DNA from: Glandiceps talaboti | Lineage: Eukaryota; Hemichordata; Enteropneusta; Spengelidae | Length of the DNA stretch: 64,000 nt | Assembly: GCF_964340395.1 (NCBI RefSeq) | Contig: NC_135569.1 | Coordinates: forward strand, 6,977,540 to 7,041,539 | Direction of reading: 5' to 3' | Part shown: positions 1 to 13,882 of the stretch, one piece after another | Layout: every line of letters begins with the position of its first letter | How positions within the stretch are numbered: position 1 is the stretch's first letter | Made by a program: the position numbers and the translations under genes | Notes under the pieces: generated by a model | Database searches by the model: none | Told to the model about the DNA's origin: nothing | The model's input: the letters and a program-made list of their open reading frames with translations, nothing else

Positions 1-1915
1 TGAAATCACTAATACGGATTCATTTCTTATTGAAAACATGATATTGACATGATATAACTTTCTTCGTCTTTCTTGTAATGTATATTCCCGACTGCGACTA
101 CTTAAAACTAGTTTGGATATACCTTAATTGTAATGTATAGCATTCCCAATTGTGAATACTAGATTTCTCGGTTACTTTAATAGGAAGGTTGCAGCTGAAT
201 ATATATAGAGATGGGAAATTTATAGGTATATGTTCTTTGAATTATTGTGTCATCTTAACTCAATTTCCTATATTGGCTAATTCAAATTATCTATGACAAC
301 ATACGTGTACCCATGAGAATATAACAAGAAGTTTGTAATTGAGATTCAGTACCAAATTTTGCAATTGCAACTAATACACATATACGACTGTCAGAAAGTT
401 GTTCCAACATTCCGTGACGAAAATAATAGAATTCCGTGCATAGCTCGTTTCTTTTCCCAATGTAAAATGACATTCTCTGTTTTCTTTAATCAAGTGGCAA
501 GCCATTTACATGGAATACTAATCAAATGAATGCCATTCGATTACATTTAGTTAAGCTTAAATGGGAATTTTCAAGACGCCAAACAAATAATTGACTTCAT
601 ACAGCAGCAAAGTGTCAGTTACGCAAGCTTTGTAATTAAATTTTCCAGTTGAAAAGGCACATTACTGTAGTATGATTTTATGGTCGCGACAAGTACAAGG
701 AACTATGTATTTGCATACGGATGTTAATAAAGTCAGGCAAAATCTGTTTACAAACGTCAGCTTGACGTGTGTTCAGCTAAAAATACACGGGGTTTATCTA
801 CTGTACCTAGCAAAGTACACAGAGTCAATGAGTTCTTGGTTTTGACACAAATACACTTAATGGCAGAATACCGCCGTCAGCTTGTGTTCAACTTAGTCTT
901 CTGGTTCATAAAGAAGTTTGAGATTGTTAAGTCGACGAGAAGTGTCAGTAAAAGTGGAAGTAAAGTGGCCGTGTTTGTGATTTATATATAATAATTAAGT
1001 ACAACTATTGGTGATTGAAGTTGTGTAAATATTAAAATATGTTACGTTGTTCAGATAGTGTATATGGCTGGTCAAGATCTGCAAAACCTTTTACCAAACA
1101 AAATATGAAATAGGTATAGCCAAGATTTAATGTAGATCTGTCCTTCACTATTATACCCAAAGTGATTTATTACCCCTGCCATGGGCTTTATCTATTTGCT
1201 TTATCTACGCTGTATGCTGGCCTAGTGCTTCTAGCTGTAGTCCCAACAATGTTTTATACTCAGGGCGTATATATACATCATTTTACGTCGTCATCATGTT
1301 ATAGTTCCAAAGTACATAAATCTTGAATTGTGTTGGTAAGCGCTAGGTTTTGTGATATGTGCAAAATACCTAAAATAAAGCAAATTTAAATAGATACGGG
1401 TTAGGCTTCCAATAGTATTGGAAACAAAAAACATGACATGTGCTAATGTTACATTCCATCTAAATATATATCCTTCTGTCATGTAAATGATCCTTTAGAT
1501 GCAGGGAAATGTAAAAGGATACTAGATATGGAATAACAAGTTCTCTTTGTTTTCCTGATAGTTATGACCTGTATGTTATAATACTTAAATTACTGAATAT
1601 GAAGAAATCGACGAGTCACATTAAATATCCGATATATCGGATTTGATGTTGTGAATTGCAAATAATATTGCCTCGTTATATCTTTGGAAGAAATGTCTGT
1701 TTGTCGATATATTCAAGTTGGAATATTGCCAGTGACAATCTTGTGGTTCCAAAAAAAAGCGGATTTTGATTATACTTCTACAATGTGTGTTGAATAACAG
1801 TGATATTCAGCTGAATACAACATAACGTCATACAAAGAGGAAAACGTTTACACATACATAAGCCTTCTAAAAATCCGCTACACTGATACAAGGCAACATC
1901 TAATAGGGAACTTGC

Positions 1916-2150
1916 AATCCAGACTGAGCATCCTCAGACGCAAAGGACTATGGGATTATCTGTGGTTTGTCATAATACCTAATATGGGGCTACTGATAAA
2001 TTAAACCTCCCACAATGGTCAGGGTAACTATGAATTGATTATCTGTGGTTACAAACAATGTATCAACATTGTTTACAATACTAATTGATTAGTATTTATT
2101 ATCAAATTTCCCACGGTGCAAGATTCAACATGGCGGGTTTGCAAGTTCCC
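1916..2150 (+). mobile_element. MITE family A, copy 1
   Basis: A 235-bp segment with terminal inverted repeats GGGAACTTGCAA and TTGCAAGTTCCC, preceded by TA. An inverted second copy sits at 55032-55276. No coding capacity; probably non-autonomous, Tc1/mariner-like by the TA target. Confidence 0.75.
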
Positions 2151-2340
2151 AGTTCTTGTATAGAATAGTTCTTGTTATCCACTACACTGGTACAAGGCAA
2201 TATCTAATTCTTGTATAGAATAGTTCTTGTAATCCACTACACTGATACAAGGCAACATCTAATTCTTGTATAGAATAGTTATCTTAATCCAATAAAATGA
2301 TACAAGGTCCCATCTAATTGTTGTACACAATAGGATAACT
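2150..2340. repeat. Tandem repeat, about 63 bp x 3
   Basis: Three imperfect units, each with TTCTTGTATAGAATAG and CACTACACTGATACAAGG blocks. A fragment of the unit (CTACACTGATACAAGGC) also lies just left of the MITE at 1916, so that MITE inserted into the array. Confidence 0.75.
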
Positions 2341-5300
2341 ATTACTGTAGAACAAGTGAACATGTACATGTAAAGTGACGCGTTGTCTACATGTGATGAA
2401 CCTAGCTTGATTTTTATGTATATTGTTTGTATTTTCGTTTGAATTCTAACCTGCAGTGAATATTCCTGATCTCTAATGGTATGTTATTCCAAAGTTTTGA
2501 TCTTCCGTAGCTGTAATGTGTAGTGGGAAATAATGCTTTCTAATCTATGTATAAGAGTAATCAGCATTACAACAGACGAGGAATTTTTTAAGTCATCTTA
2601 GTACAGAATGACAAAATGGACACTCTTCTCTAAGATGCAGTATCTGTGTTACCACCGCTAACAATTCTTTCAAAAAACGTATATCAAGATTAATTTTCAT
2701 CTGAAAAATCCAATGTTAATTTCATTGCTGAAATGGCAACGGATCTCTTTGAAAAAAGGTTTGCATCCCACGTGTCAGTCATACTGTTACATTGACGCCT
2801 TGTATGGAAAGCTATTTCACTCAACATGTCAGGTGTAATGTACGGTAATGGCACACTATGCTGTTACAGGTCAGACTTGCATGACATCTTGGGACCACAA
2901 ATGCATTATCATGCAATGATATATCATTGTCACGATTGTTACTATGATTATAGGGTCAGTGTACTTAGATTTTAAAGTCAATGCTCGTCAATCTAAAAAC
3001 CTTACAATATAATCTTAATATCCATGGCGAATTTCACTTCTAATACAGAAAAAGGTACAAAGTTAGAACATTTTATACGAACACATTATAAATAAAACAT
3101 GCCAACTTTATTTTGCCATGGTTGATTATAATGCTTACACTGTACTACACCACAGACAAGGAAGAACATTTCTAACCTCAAAGGATAAAACAACTTCAAT
3201 ATCACAATTATTGCAAACCTGTTTGTGTTTAACGTTCAGTTTAAAAAAAAGAAAAGAAAATAGGTTAGCTGTTATTCACGAACGACAAATACCTTTTAGC
3301 GATTCCTTCCCTATTTAGACATATATGTTGGTAATAATTGTGATATTTAATATCATGGATAAAATATAGATAGAGGACTATAAATTCATAGGTGTTAGCA
3401 AAGCCTAAAGAATGAATTTATTATTTAATGTTTCATCCTTCAGATAAATATGATATATATCAATGATAAAATGTATCTAATATTTACTATATAAACCGAC
3501 AGTGAAAGTTACACATTTCCCTGGGGATGGTGGATGCAATACCAGAGACTCTGTTGGAGCCAAGACAGAATGTTTAAACTGCATTTCACATATTGGGCAT
3601 CTGCATGTATGAAGCATTTCCCTGTGGATTTCGCAGCTTTTAATAGTCCCAAGACTTGGAATTTAGCATCAGTAAAGATTGGTCATACAGATAAATACAG
3701 AAAACCATTATCAGACAATTAGGCTTTGGATATATTTTGTTTCTGACATTTGAACCTACGGTAACTATATCAATGAATAATCGCGATTGCCCCTGACCAA
3801 GACCTTCATATATAGAATTACCATTACCTTTTAAAATAAGTTAATCAATATGGTGATACTGCCAAGGTCATTGGAAAAGTCACTGGTAGCAATGAAAGGT
3901 AAATGCATAGCATAATGTATCTCTCAGCTAAGTATAGTAGCCTGAAACAATTTAAGGGCTAGAGTCCACAATGTTGTATGACCTACTATGGAAATAGAAA
4001 ACTAATGTGGTATAATTTGTAATATATTTTGTGTGTCGACAAATATAATACTGAGTTCAATTTTGTATTATAACCTTGGTTTAGGTACACAAAATGACGT
4101 CAGTCAGAGACCAAATATTTTGTATGATCAACAACCGGAAATTTTATCCTTCGAATTAGGAAACAAATTAATTCGCTTGTTTTCCCCGGGTGTTAACACA
4201 GTAGTCGGCGGCCATATTGAATTCTAAAATGGGTCATTTTGATCTCCATTAAAAATGTATGGTTATCTTACATTTGTTCCTTGATTTGATGTGAAAATGA
4301 GTTTGAGTTTACTTGAACAAAGTGATAGAAGAAGTTTAAAAAGTTTATTTCTGAGTTGTATTTCTATATTAAGGATCATCTTCTAGGCTACAATTTTAAA
4401 TACATAAAATATCCTTATCCATTTCTAACATTTCAAATAAAACAGCCTGGGATGGTCGAAGGATGTTGACAGAGCAATTCTACTTTTGAATTTATCACAA
4501 TATTTGTTCTTAGAATATATTTAAATTAAGAGAATTGTTAACCTAGAAATGGTACAATTCCATAAACCATCGCTTATTGAGATTCATATGCTGACATATG
4601 TAAGCTTATATCCCAGTAGTAAATACAGTATTCGCAATTAAATTATTGAAATCCTGGAAAAGTAATATTTTTGACCAGCATTATTCCCTGTGAATACATA
4701 AATCTCTAATATTATTTAGGTAAGGTCATTTAAACGAAAATGAATTATTGCGGGATTTGGTTTGTGGGTGGACAATACGCTCCAGTGGAGCAGAACATTG
4801 TTTTTTTGATAAACCTACTGACATCATTATCCTTAAAATACCTATGATTTATGAATTCTATTTAACTTATTGTAATTTTATACAGATTATATATGTAACA
4901 TATCCCATAATGTTTGCCTTAGCTATAAACAATTATCGTGATAACGTTGGTAAGAACATAGGAACTATTTTATATTAAAACGTTGGTCTATTTTGCACAA
5001 CTGGGTCAATTCAAGGATAGTGTCACAAGGGACATTTTATTATATTTTGTATATTAAAATTCATGATCGTAATTTTATGTTCCTGGATTCATATAGGAGA
5101 TTAAATCGATTACAAAGCTGTCTGGAAATTTAATGAGGCAATATTTCCCCATCCTTTTGGCACCACTGGTTAGTCCCTTTTTGGCAGGAGCCCAAGAGAA
5201 ATCTTTCACTGCAGTCACGAAGTCTTGTATATGTAAATGATAATAAGATTTACATGAATCACGACATTTTTCAAAGAAAAGAAATTGGTTATCCGCGCAT

Positions 5301-5756
5301 TCGCCCATGTACAGCCGTAACTCTGATTACTTTCAAACATAGTATAGAATATATGACGTCATGTTGTTTCATGACACTATAAAATTTGACAGAATGGGAG
5401 CGATATTTGTGGTAAAGAGCAAAACGCAATGGTGGCCATATTTGGTATAGAAATCTTCTTTTTGTACAATAGCTCAGACGCCATAAGACATAGAGACTAA
5501 ATTCAAGTGTCTATAACTATATTGATGTATAACAATTACATTTATGCTTTATATTTGACCTTCACCTTGAATGTTAGGGATAATATATATTTGGGATTAA
5601 AACAAATACTAATACATTGTCAATATTCAAGTGTCTATCCGTATATTATCAGCTGGTTTAGGTTTTCCGTTGTTCACTTATTTTGGAAGTCAGATTATTG
5701 GTTTGAATTTTGTAATTTTGATCGTATAATGCTTGCTTTGTACCGTATGAGGCAAA

Positions 5757-5943
5757 ACACACTCACTCACTCACTCACTCACTCACCCACCCACCCACCC
5801 ACCCACCCACTCACTCACTCACTCACTCACTCACTCACTCACTCACTCACTCACTCACTCAATCGCTCGCTCGCTCACTCACTCACTCACTCACTCACTC
5901 ACTCACTCACTCACTCACTCACTCACTCACTCGCTCGCTCACT
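5757..5943. repeat. ACTC microsatellite
   Basis: About 187 bp of ACTC units with short ACCC and GCTC interruptions. A 180-residue frame across it is a by-product. Confidence 0.95.
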
Positions 5944-6674
5944 GAATGTATTAGCCAGTCAATCAATCAATTTACAAAGTGCCAGTACCCTATACCAGGT
6001 AAAGTTCATAGGTGCTGTACAGTTATATATTGAAAGCTTTCACGAATAAGTATGATCTAAGGTTCTTCCTGACGACATTAACTATGAGTATATGTTGGAG
6101 CTCTAGTGAAAATGTGTTCCAAGACGCGAGAAAGCACAGCCATGCCACACTAATCATACCTCAAACCTTAAGCGACTAAATATTAGCCATTAACCAGTTC
6201 ATATCTATAATCACCTTGTAGAAGTAGAAAAGAACACATTACTAACCATAGAATAAGTTTATTACTATCATAATTTATATCTTAACTGCTATTGCTGTAG
6301 GCTTTATTGTAAATTACCACATTGAGCATCGGAAATGGGGCCATTAATATTTGTTACTAATATCTTTTTATATCATAAATAATTATCATTTAGCGCTATA
6401 GTTCTACCAATGTGTGAGCAACAGCCTCATGTATTGTAAGAAACCACAATAAACTCTTGTACTTTAGGGGAACTAAAATATTGAATCATGCACAAGCCAA
6501 GATATTGTATTTGAACAGAAAATCTGGATTACATATCCTTGTCATTCCACGTCACGGCAACCTGTGTCTACGTCACTGGCTCTGTGGTGCCCGAAATCTG
6601 AGTCAAAACGTTTCAAGTCGTCATTTAATTTTCCTGATTTTTCATGAATTAGGCTTGAGTAGGTACAATTGTAT

Positions 6675-6830
6675 TATTCCTTAATATTTTTCTTCATTCA
6701 ACAGGGAAATATTCGTGGCCCAAAGCTTTTTTTCACTACTCGTCTAGCGACTCGTAGTGGCAAGGTCCCTTAGGTCACTCGTATTGGCCTTGGCTGAAAG
6801 AGGGAAATATTGGGAATATTATCTAAGTTC
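6675..6830. mobile_element. Dispersed inverted repeat, family B copy 1
   Basis: Contains complementary arms around CACTACTCG...CGTAGTG and GGCAAGGTCCCTTAGGTCACT. Similar in order and sequence to 42478-42612. Non-coding. Confidence 0.5.
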
Positions 6831-7489
6831 TTGTGGTACTTAATACGGACGCAAATTTAAAGGTCACTACCCAATGACAGACCTCAAACCTGGGATTCAG
6901 GTATAATATATACACGATTTAATAATTTAGTATACTTGTACGAGGATGTCGATCGGAGGAGTCTGATACTATGCAATCAACTGTAAAAACAACACTAGAA
7001 GAAGAGTGATAATACCATAAAATAGGCATGCATCACCACATACTCCACAAGTCTATCAGATCTGCCAAATCGAACTCAAGGAACAAGCTAATGGGTTCTT
7101 AATTATCACGTGATTAGTTATGCTGTATTATTCGAACATTAGTAAAACAAATCAGGCCTAGCATTAAGCTTATACAGTAACTGTACTGAACTTAAACAAT
7201 AATATCTTAACACTTCTCAAATTCTGTTTGCTTGTCAATATGATAACCAACGAAATAGATGGCATAAATGTAGAAGGAGCACAAAGATGATTTATATTCC
7301 CAATTTTCATAGAACCTAACATAATTTGTGTATGTTGGTGTTATGTCACAACATACTTTGCAGACAAATACTCCTCTTGTTCAAATTGACATTCTAGGCT
7401 GCAATACACACCGATGACGTCATCAACTAATCATGCAGTGTTATACTTCAATATAGACCACGTCGAAATATGTGTTCTTTATTCAGCGT

Positions 7490-8175
7490 CAACAAAAGTG
7501 CACTAGATATTGCGTGATTCAGTTGAATACTCTGAAATGTTGTGACAAAGCCCAAGATAAATACCATAATAGAATTCGCATGTAAAAACAGTTGAAATCT
7601 TTAACAATTGCGGGTTCTATACATATTTGGCATGCCGTGTACTAGATATTGCGTGATTTAGATGAAATCTGTGAAATGTTGAGACAAAGAGTCCCAAGAT
7701 ACCATATAGACCTAACAGTATTAAAACAATGCTGAAACTGTAACAATCGCGGGTGCCATTTATCAATGACATGCCGTGTACTGTATATTGCGTGCTTTAG
7801 ATGAAAAGTCTCTCCCTAGGCCCTGCAGAAATGTTGTGACAAAGAACCCGAGATACAATGTAGATGTAACTGGTAAAATATTTGAAAATTGTAACAATTG
7901 CGGGTTTCATTCATTTCTCCGGGCATGCAGTGTGTTAGATATTGCGTGATTTGATTGAAAGTCTGTCTGGGTATAACTTTTGAGACAACGAACACAAGGT
8001 ACCATATAGACATAACACGAAAAACAACTGAAAATTGTAACAATTGCAGGTTGGATTCATCTCTTGCATGCAGCATGCTAGACATTGCGTGATTTAGTTG
8101 AAAAGTCTCTCTGGGTCTATCTTTGTGACAGCGAACACAAGATATTATAGACTTAACATGTTAAACAGTAAACAA
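7490..8175. repeat. Satellite-like array, about 139-154 bp x 5
   Basis: The landmark ATTGCGTG recurs at 7509, 7648, 7787, 7941 and 8084. Each unit also carries a GACAAAG/GACAACG block, an ACCATATAGAC block and a TGTAACAATTGCGGGT block in the same order. Confidence 0.85.
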
Positions 8176-8513
8176 ACGTTACAATCGACACCCCTTTAGC
8201 ATTTATTTACGTGTACAGCTACCAATATTTATGTTCAAAACACTTAACATCCGTTTTTATTTTCCTAAGAAAATGTAGGTAATAATGGGTTATCCTTGCA
8301 CCAGACGGTACCTAACAGTTTTGTAACAAATTAATTTCTTTAATCAAAATGTACAAATAACGCTGTTGAAATTGGCAGTTTATGATGATTTGTTAAAAAC
8401 AGGAACTGTATTTTAGATAACTAATACTTAAAGAGAAACGCTTCTCCACAAAAGAGTTATTTCCATTAACCGAATATTCGTGACTATTTATCTAAAGGGA
8501 GTAAGACCTGAGG

Positions 8514-9154
8514 TTCTAGGACAAACGCCCCCCGGACAAACGCCCCCGAACCAACGCCCCCGGACAAATGCCCCCCGGACAACGCCCCCGTAGGACAAAT
8601 GCCCCCCGGACAAACGCCCCCGATAGAAATGTTGTTGCCTACGAATAGAGATCAAAAATATCTAGATTTTGGGAAGTATACTTAAATTATGGTTTTATCA
8701 CGTTTATTGTATAGTGAATGAATAGACACAAGATGTTCAAAAAATGTTGAATTTGACCAAATAGGGGCATCATTTGGTTTGATCAACTTTATTATATTAT
8801 AACCAAAAGCGTATAATTCATACTTATAAAGTCGCTAATGTGACCAAGAAAGGCGCATTTGGTGCGGCTTACTTAAAATACGGTCTTTATCACTTGTATA
8901 ATATTATTGATGAATGGACTGAAGCTGACCGGGAAGATGTTTAATTCGACCAAGAAATGTGTGATTTCGTTGTGTGTACTTATGTTAAAAAATGACTTAA
9001 CTCAAACACAGTCACTGTTATATACATACACTTTTTATTTCGGGCATTAGAGTGAAATTGTGACGACAGTGAGCAAACTACGTAGGTTTAGGTTAGGATG
9101 GATATTGTTGAGCTGGGGCATTTGTCCGGGAAGGGTTTTGTTTGTTCTGTTACC
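8514..9154. mobile_element. Non-autonomous element with GGACAAATGCCCC termini
   Basis: Left side (8519-8622) is a cluster of about seven GGACAAACGCCCCC-type units. The right side has one inverted unit, GGGGCATTTGTCCGGG (9115-9130). A 9-bp direct repeat GACCTGAGG flanks it (8505-8513 and 9155-9163). The interior has two related segments (about 8655-8770 and 8865-8965). No open frame. Confidence 0.6.
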
Positions 9155-9162
9155 GACCTGAG

Positions 9163-9380
9163 GAGTCATGAATATTCAGTGCGCATCTAACACATATGTA
9201 TGTCTGCTAAGTCCCACAAGACAATGGTGTGTGAGAACAATGAAGGTGGAAAAGAGTTTCAATTTGGTGTTTCTTGGCAATCATGCCAAAATCATGATGT
9301 GAAATCAGGAAATGACTCTCCAGAGCCCAAAGTTTATGAAAATAACTTTACGTCCTTGCGTTCCCCTTAAAGTAGAAATG
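9163..9380. repeat. Dispersed repeat family C, copy 1
   Basis: Shares AGGAGTCATGAATATTCAGT, CTGCTAAGTCCCA, GTTTCTTGG and CTCCAGAGCCCAAAG blocks with 51455-51655 and, in part, 44985-45140. The left end is interrupted by the element at 8514-9154. Confidence 0.7.
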
Positions 9381-10014
9381 TGAATGACTGCAGTTATTAG
9401 TCGTATTTTATGGTGTAGTGTCCGGTTTAACAGATCTCTAATCATAATAATGGTGTGGTCATAAAGGTACGTTTGTTTCATTTTGACTTTGACATGCACT
9501 TATGTTATTCCAAATATACTGACAAATGTTGAATCATGTCTACCAAACAATATAGCTCTCATCGAGAATTCAAATAGGACTTGAAACTGACACCATGACT
9601 TAATTTAGCCTGGGGTGGAAGATCAGTAAATTCGAAATATAATATGAGGCTCAGTTGCAAAGGCTCAGTTGTAAAGGTTCTTTTTGCGAATGTAATCACT
9701 TCCTTAACACTGTGTTAACGCGAATATGTTCATACATAGGACTAAGTGGGCAATGTGCACTTACAACTTGCTCAATGACTTGATTTCACCATAAGGGCGT
9801 CAGTGACAGACTGTGTTATTTTAATGTAGCCTTGTCATGAATCTGTAATTACTATGTTGGGGTTCAGACATACGTGTGAGCGTCCTGGAATATGAAACGA
9901 AGGATGCTAAAACTTGAATAACGTCTCTAGACATAAAATGTAGGAACTATTGTCTTGACATCTATGTGAACTATTGTAAGAAAATCATTTCTTTAAAGTG
10001 GCCATATGGCATAT

Positions 10015-10279
10015 GGATGAGGATTGGGGATTTTTAATTTATACAATTTTATCATGGCTTCCTTTTTCAAAAATCAACATATGCCAAGTCCTTGTTTGTA
10101 ATTTAATAAAAGGTTGATAAATGTGTAAAGAGTTTGTTATTTGACGTATAACACACTTTTTAATAGCTTTTTCCAATGTTTGAGTTACAAACACAGACAT
10201 TGTATGTTGTTTCACGTTGATGTTTGAAGTAGGAAGCCATGATAAAATTGTTCAATAAATATATACCCAATCCTCATCC
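10015..10279. mobile_element. MITE family D, full copy
   Basis: A 265-bp element with long inverted arms: GGATGAGGATTGGG at the left, CCCAATCCTCATCC at the right, then AATTTTATCATGGCTTCCT against AGGAAGCCATGATAAAATT. A partial relative lies at 54034-54150. Confidence 0.8.
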
Positions 10280-13220
10280 CCACAAGGTGTTTAAACAAGC
10301 AACATCATGTCTGAACCCAATTACAAATTCACGACAGCCTTGTCAGATATGTCTAATTACTGTCTTCATCCTTAGACTGTTAAGTTTTAGTTGGAGTTGA
10401 AAAACTGTCTGGCTTTAGGACGACAGCCAGGATTAAATCGATAAATAGTATTTTAAACGAACCCTAATTGGAAAACAAATACTTTATCTGCGGCATATGT
10501 GCGATAACGACGCAAAATCGATAGTTTGTTCTTGATTAAGCTTTCAGTGCAGGAGGCATTCCTGGAGGAAAAGAGAATCAAATGAGCACTGAACCTTAAA
10601 TGGGATCATAGGTCAATCACACTCCCTCGGCTCTCAGTCTTTATATTATCTTCGGATAGGAGACATCTACTGTTAATCACTCGATTGCGCACTGAAATGG
10701 CTATATTATGTACTAGCAGTTCAGCTTTTCACGCTCATCAAGTATATACACTTCATTGGGCTTGAGCTATCAGATGAGCATCCCAGATCACGGACAAACT
10801 GGAACTCCAACACTTCCAGATTTACTACAAAAATATATAAACGAAAATCGCGAGGAATGACTAAGACATGATTAAAACTTTTCCACGGGAAGATTATCCC
10901 GTGACCTCTTTTTCAATATCACATCGAAATAAAAAAGTAGCTTTTGCCTTTGATTATCCATCTAAAGTCTCATGGGAACCATGGAAATAGTGACAGCAGA
11001 TGTTGGCACACCATAAGACCCTATAACGATCTACTGAGAGCAATCTACCAAAGCCCCTAGCTTAGAGTAACAAGAAATATCAAAGAAGAGGTAGTCGTGA
11101 GATATAGCAGCGATATCTTCTGTTTATGGATATGAATAAAAATAGACACACACAGTTTTTATGCATATTAAACATACTGAAATTTTGCTATTTAAGAACG
11201 CTCCCTAAATCAATATGCACAAAAAACGTTGAACGTTGGAGAGAAGTGTTTTCTCACTATAAACATTTAGTAATAAGATATCAAATACCAAAGGCGTGTG
11301 ATGCTTCAAGAAATCTCCATTATGCTTTAGTTTTCGAGTTACGGAATATATCTAGGGATTTCCATGGCAAAGCCAATGTAGTGGGTGAACGTCGACGTTA
11401 ATGGTCACACTATCGATGAAGGCTATATTACCATTCAGTGAACTCTGCTTGTGTCATGTAGTACTTCTAACGACCACTAAGGATCACTGTTCTCGGTGTT
11501 AATAACTTCAACAACGAATAAAACTAGTGGAAATGAGTTTAAACCGAAAGTAGTTATGTAGTAAAATAAAGTACATTTATGATTAATTGCCCTCATTAAA
11601 ATTATTAGCTGGTACGTGTACAGAACTGAAAGGTATGTGTAAACAACGTCGAATCTGAATACGTCACGATTACATGATATTTCCTGAAGGAAGTTCATAA
11701 TAAAATGCAATAAATACCGCACATATAAATCTACGTTCTTCTAAATCGACCCATGAGTATCCTTATTCAAATTCATTTTTTGCTCCTTTGTGTACAAATA
11801 TTTATAAATAACTATGCATTGAAAAGGATACATTCCATTCAAATGTATATTAATTATGTAGGACACGTTGAAACATGCTTGAACCCGTGTGAACTTTGAA
11901 TGACAAAAGTAACTAGAAGATTTGCATATGACGCCAATCGTGATTAACATATAAGCAGTGTTGAAAATTTGTCATAAAATACGACGCTGTCACTGTATAA
12001 ACATTAAAATCAGCTTCAGAGAAAGCACAAGCGCTGTTGAAATCACCCATGGGAAATTTCTTTGAAAGAACTCCACAACTGAGAAAATTAAACTGTCTTA
12101 TCAAAACATAGCAGGCTTCTCGCCCTTTATGTCATTTGCACGTATCGGACATAGTGCTATTGTCATCACGATATGATACATGTTAAGAGTTACAGATTGA
12201 TTAGTCATGATCAGTTATTTGTCAAAGTAGACTACATGCTCATAGCCCACTCGAGGTTTCCGTTTAATTAGAGCGTTACCGAATGTCACTTTTTCGTAAT
12301 ATACAAGTCTCTCCAAGGAACATGGCAGATAGCGTTGACATGACGGTAGGACGATATCCAACCAGTCATCATCACAAGTACTCAAGTGTGTCCATTTCAA
12401 AGGGAATTCTCTTATATTCTAGACAATGAAATACATCCATGGTGGTACTTGTCATATGCACTTTTGATAACATTACAAACCAAATGGATGAGCGATGTAT
12501 ATTAATTTTTATACTTTTCAGATCCACAAACAGATTTGAATATTTAAATTTAGATAGCAGCAGAAAGGTCATAATGAGTTTAAACATGACGTGAACATCA
12601 TACTAAGTGACGACTGTAGACGGCAGTGAAGTAGAAAACAGGAAACGAACTGAAGGGATTTGAGAGAAGCGAATTTCCTTTGATTGAGTAGTTCATTTTA
12701 ATTTCTATGGTAATCCCCTTTTCGGTTATAAGCATGGTATGGACTTTAACAGACAGTGGTTATATTAGATGAATTAGTTGAAATGCTATTATTTTGCCAT
12801 TTACGTTGATTGGTATACTTGTCCACATGTACAAGAATAAAGAGGTTTTAAAAGAAAATACACTGTCTGACTTCATTTCTATTCCTAGGGTATATTCTAG
12901 GATTGCAGAAAGTGTCGAATATGAAAATACATTTCACCATCTGCACCTTTGGCTAAGCAATACACTTTGTAGTGAATATGTGCCATTAGATATAAAAAAA
13001 ACAAGATTTACGGTGAATCAGTGCATTTGGCTAAACCATAGACTTTTTAATAAATTTGTGCCGTTTGCTGAATCACAAACTTTACAGTGAATATGGCCTT
13101 TGATACCAAATATCTTCTTTTTTTATTGAAAACATGCAGAATTCAGTCGATAGCTGCGAGCATTTATAATTGGAAATAATTCATTTGTAGCAAGTTGTGC
13201 AAGGCGATGTACGTAGTACG

Positions 13221-13387
13221 TACGTATGTATGTATGTATGTATGTATGTATGTATGTATGTATGTATGTATGCATGTATGTATGTATGTATGTATGTATG
13301 TATGTATGTATGTATGCATGCATGTATGTATGTATGTATGTATGTATGTATGTATGTATGTATGTATGTATGATGTATGTATGTATC
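13221..13387. repeat. GTAT microsatellite
   Basis: About 165 bp of GTAT units with a few GCAT variants. Overlapping frames in it are spurious. Confidence 0.95.
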
Positions 13388-13857
13388 ATGTCGACAAGTG
13401 TCAAAATGACACGATACACAAGCATTAAGTTGGTCTGGCCAAATAGAAGTGAACTTTTGGCTTACTAATAGAAATGACCTTGACTGTTTTCAAACATTGC
13501 TATATCACCAAATCACTTGCTCTCATTACTCTACTAGTTGGGTCATCGTGACTCAGTAAACATAACTATAGAAGAAGTTGAGTACAAAAAGGACAAGGGT
13601 ATAATGTCATGATGATCCTCGCTGCCCATTAAAGTTCTACACAATATCTTGTTTTACGATAACATTGCTACTAAAAAAAGACAATTTTACACAGAAGACT
13701 AATGCATTTGTCGGTATAAGTACATATCATCACATTGGCAATAACAATTCTGTCTACCATTCCTAAACAATACCTGCAGGGCTGAAGATAGCCAGGTTTA
13801 CTTGAAAATACAACTAACTCACTACATATAAAAGGTAGAATGAAGATGAATAAATTA

Positions 13858-13882
13858 ATTCTGATTCTGATTCTGATTCTGA
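13858..13882. repeat. TTCTGA hexanucleotide repeat
   Basis: Four copies of TTCTGA in a row. Confidence 0.8.

Noticed and set aside
5507-6049. A 180-codon open frame over the ACTC repeat
   Set aside because: Most of it is translated microsatellite (T-H-S-L repeats) and the ends resemble no protein.
7490-8175. CRISPR-like or regularly spaced repeat
   Set aside because: The whole unit repeats, not a short repeat with unique spacers, and the DNA is clearly from an animal genome.
11126-11401. A 91-codon frame on the + strand
   Set aside because: No family similarity, no fitting splice sites, and composition like random AT-rich sequence.
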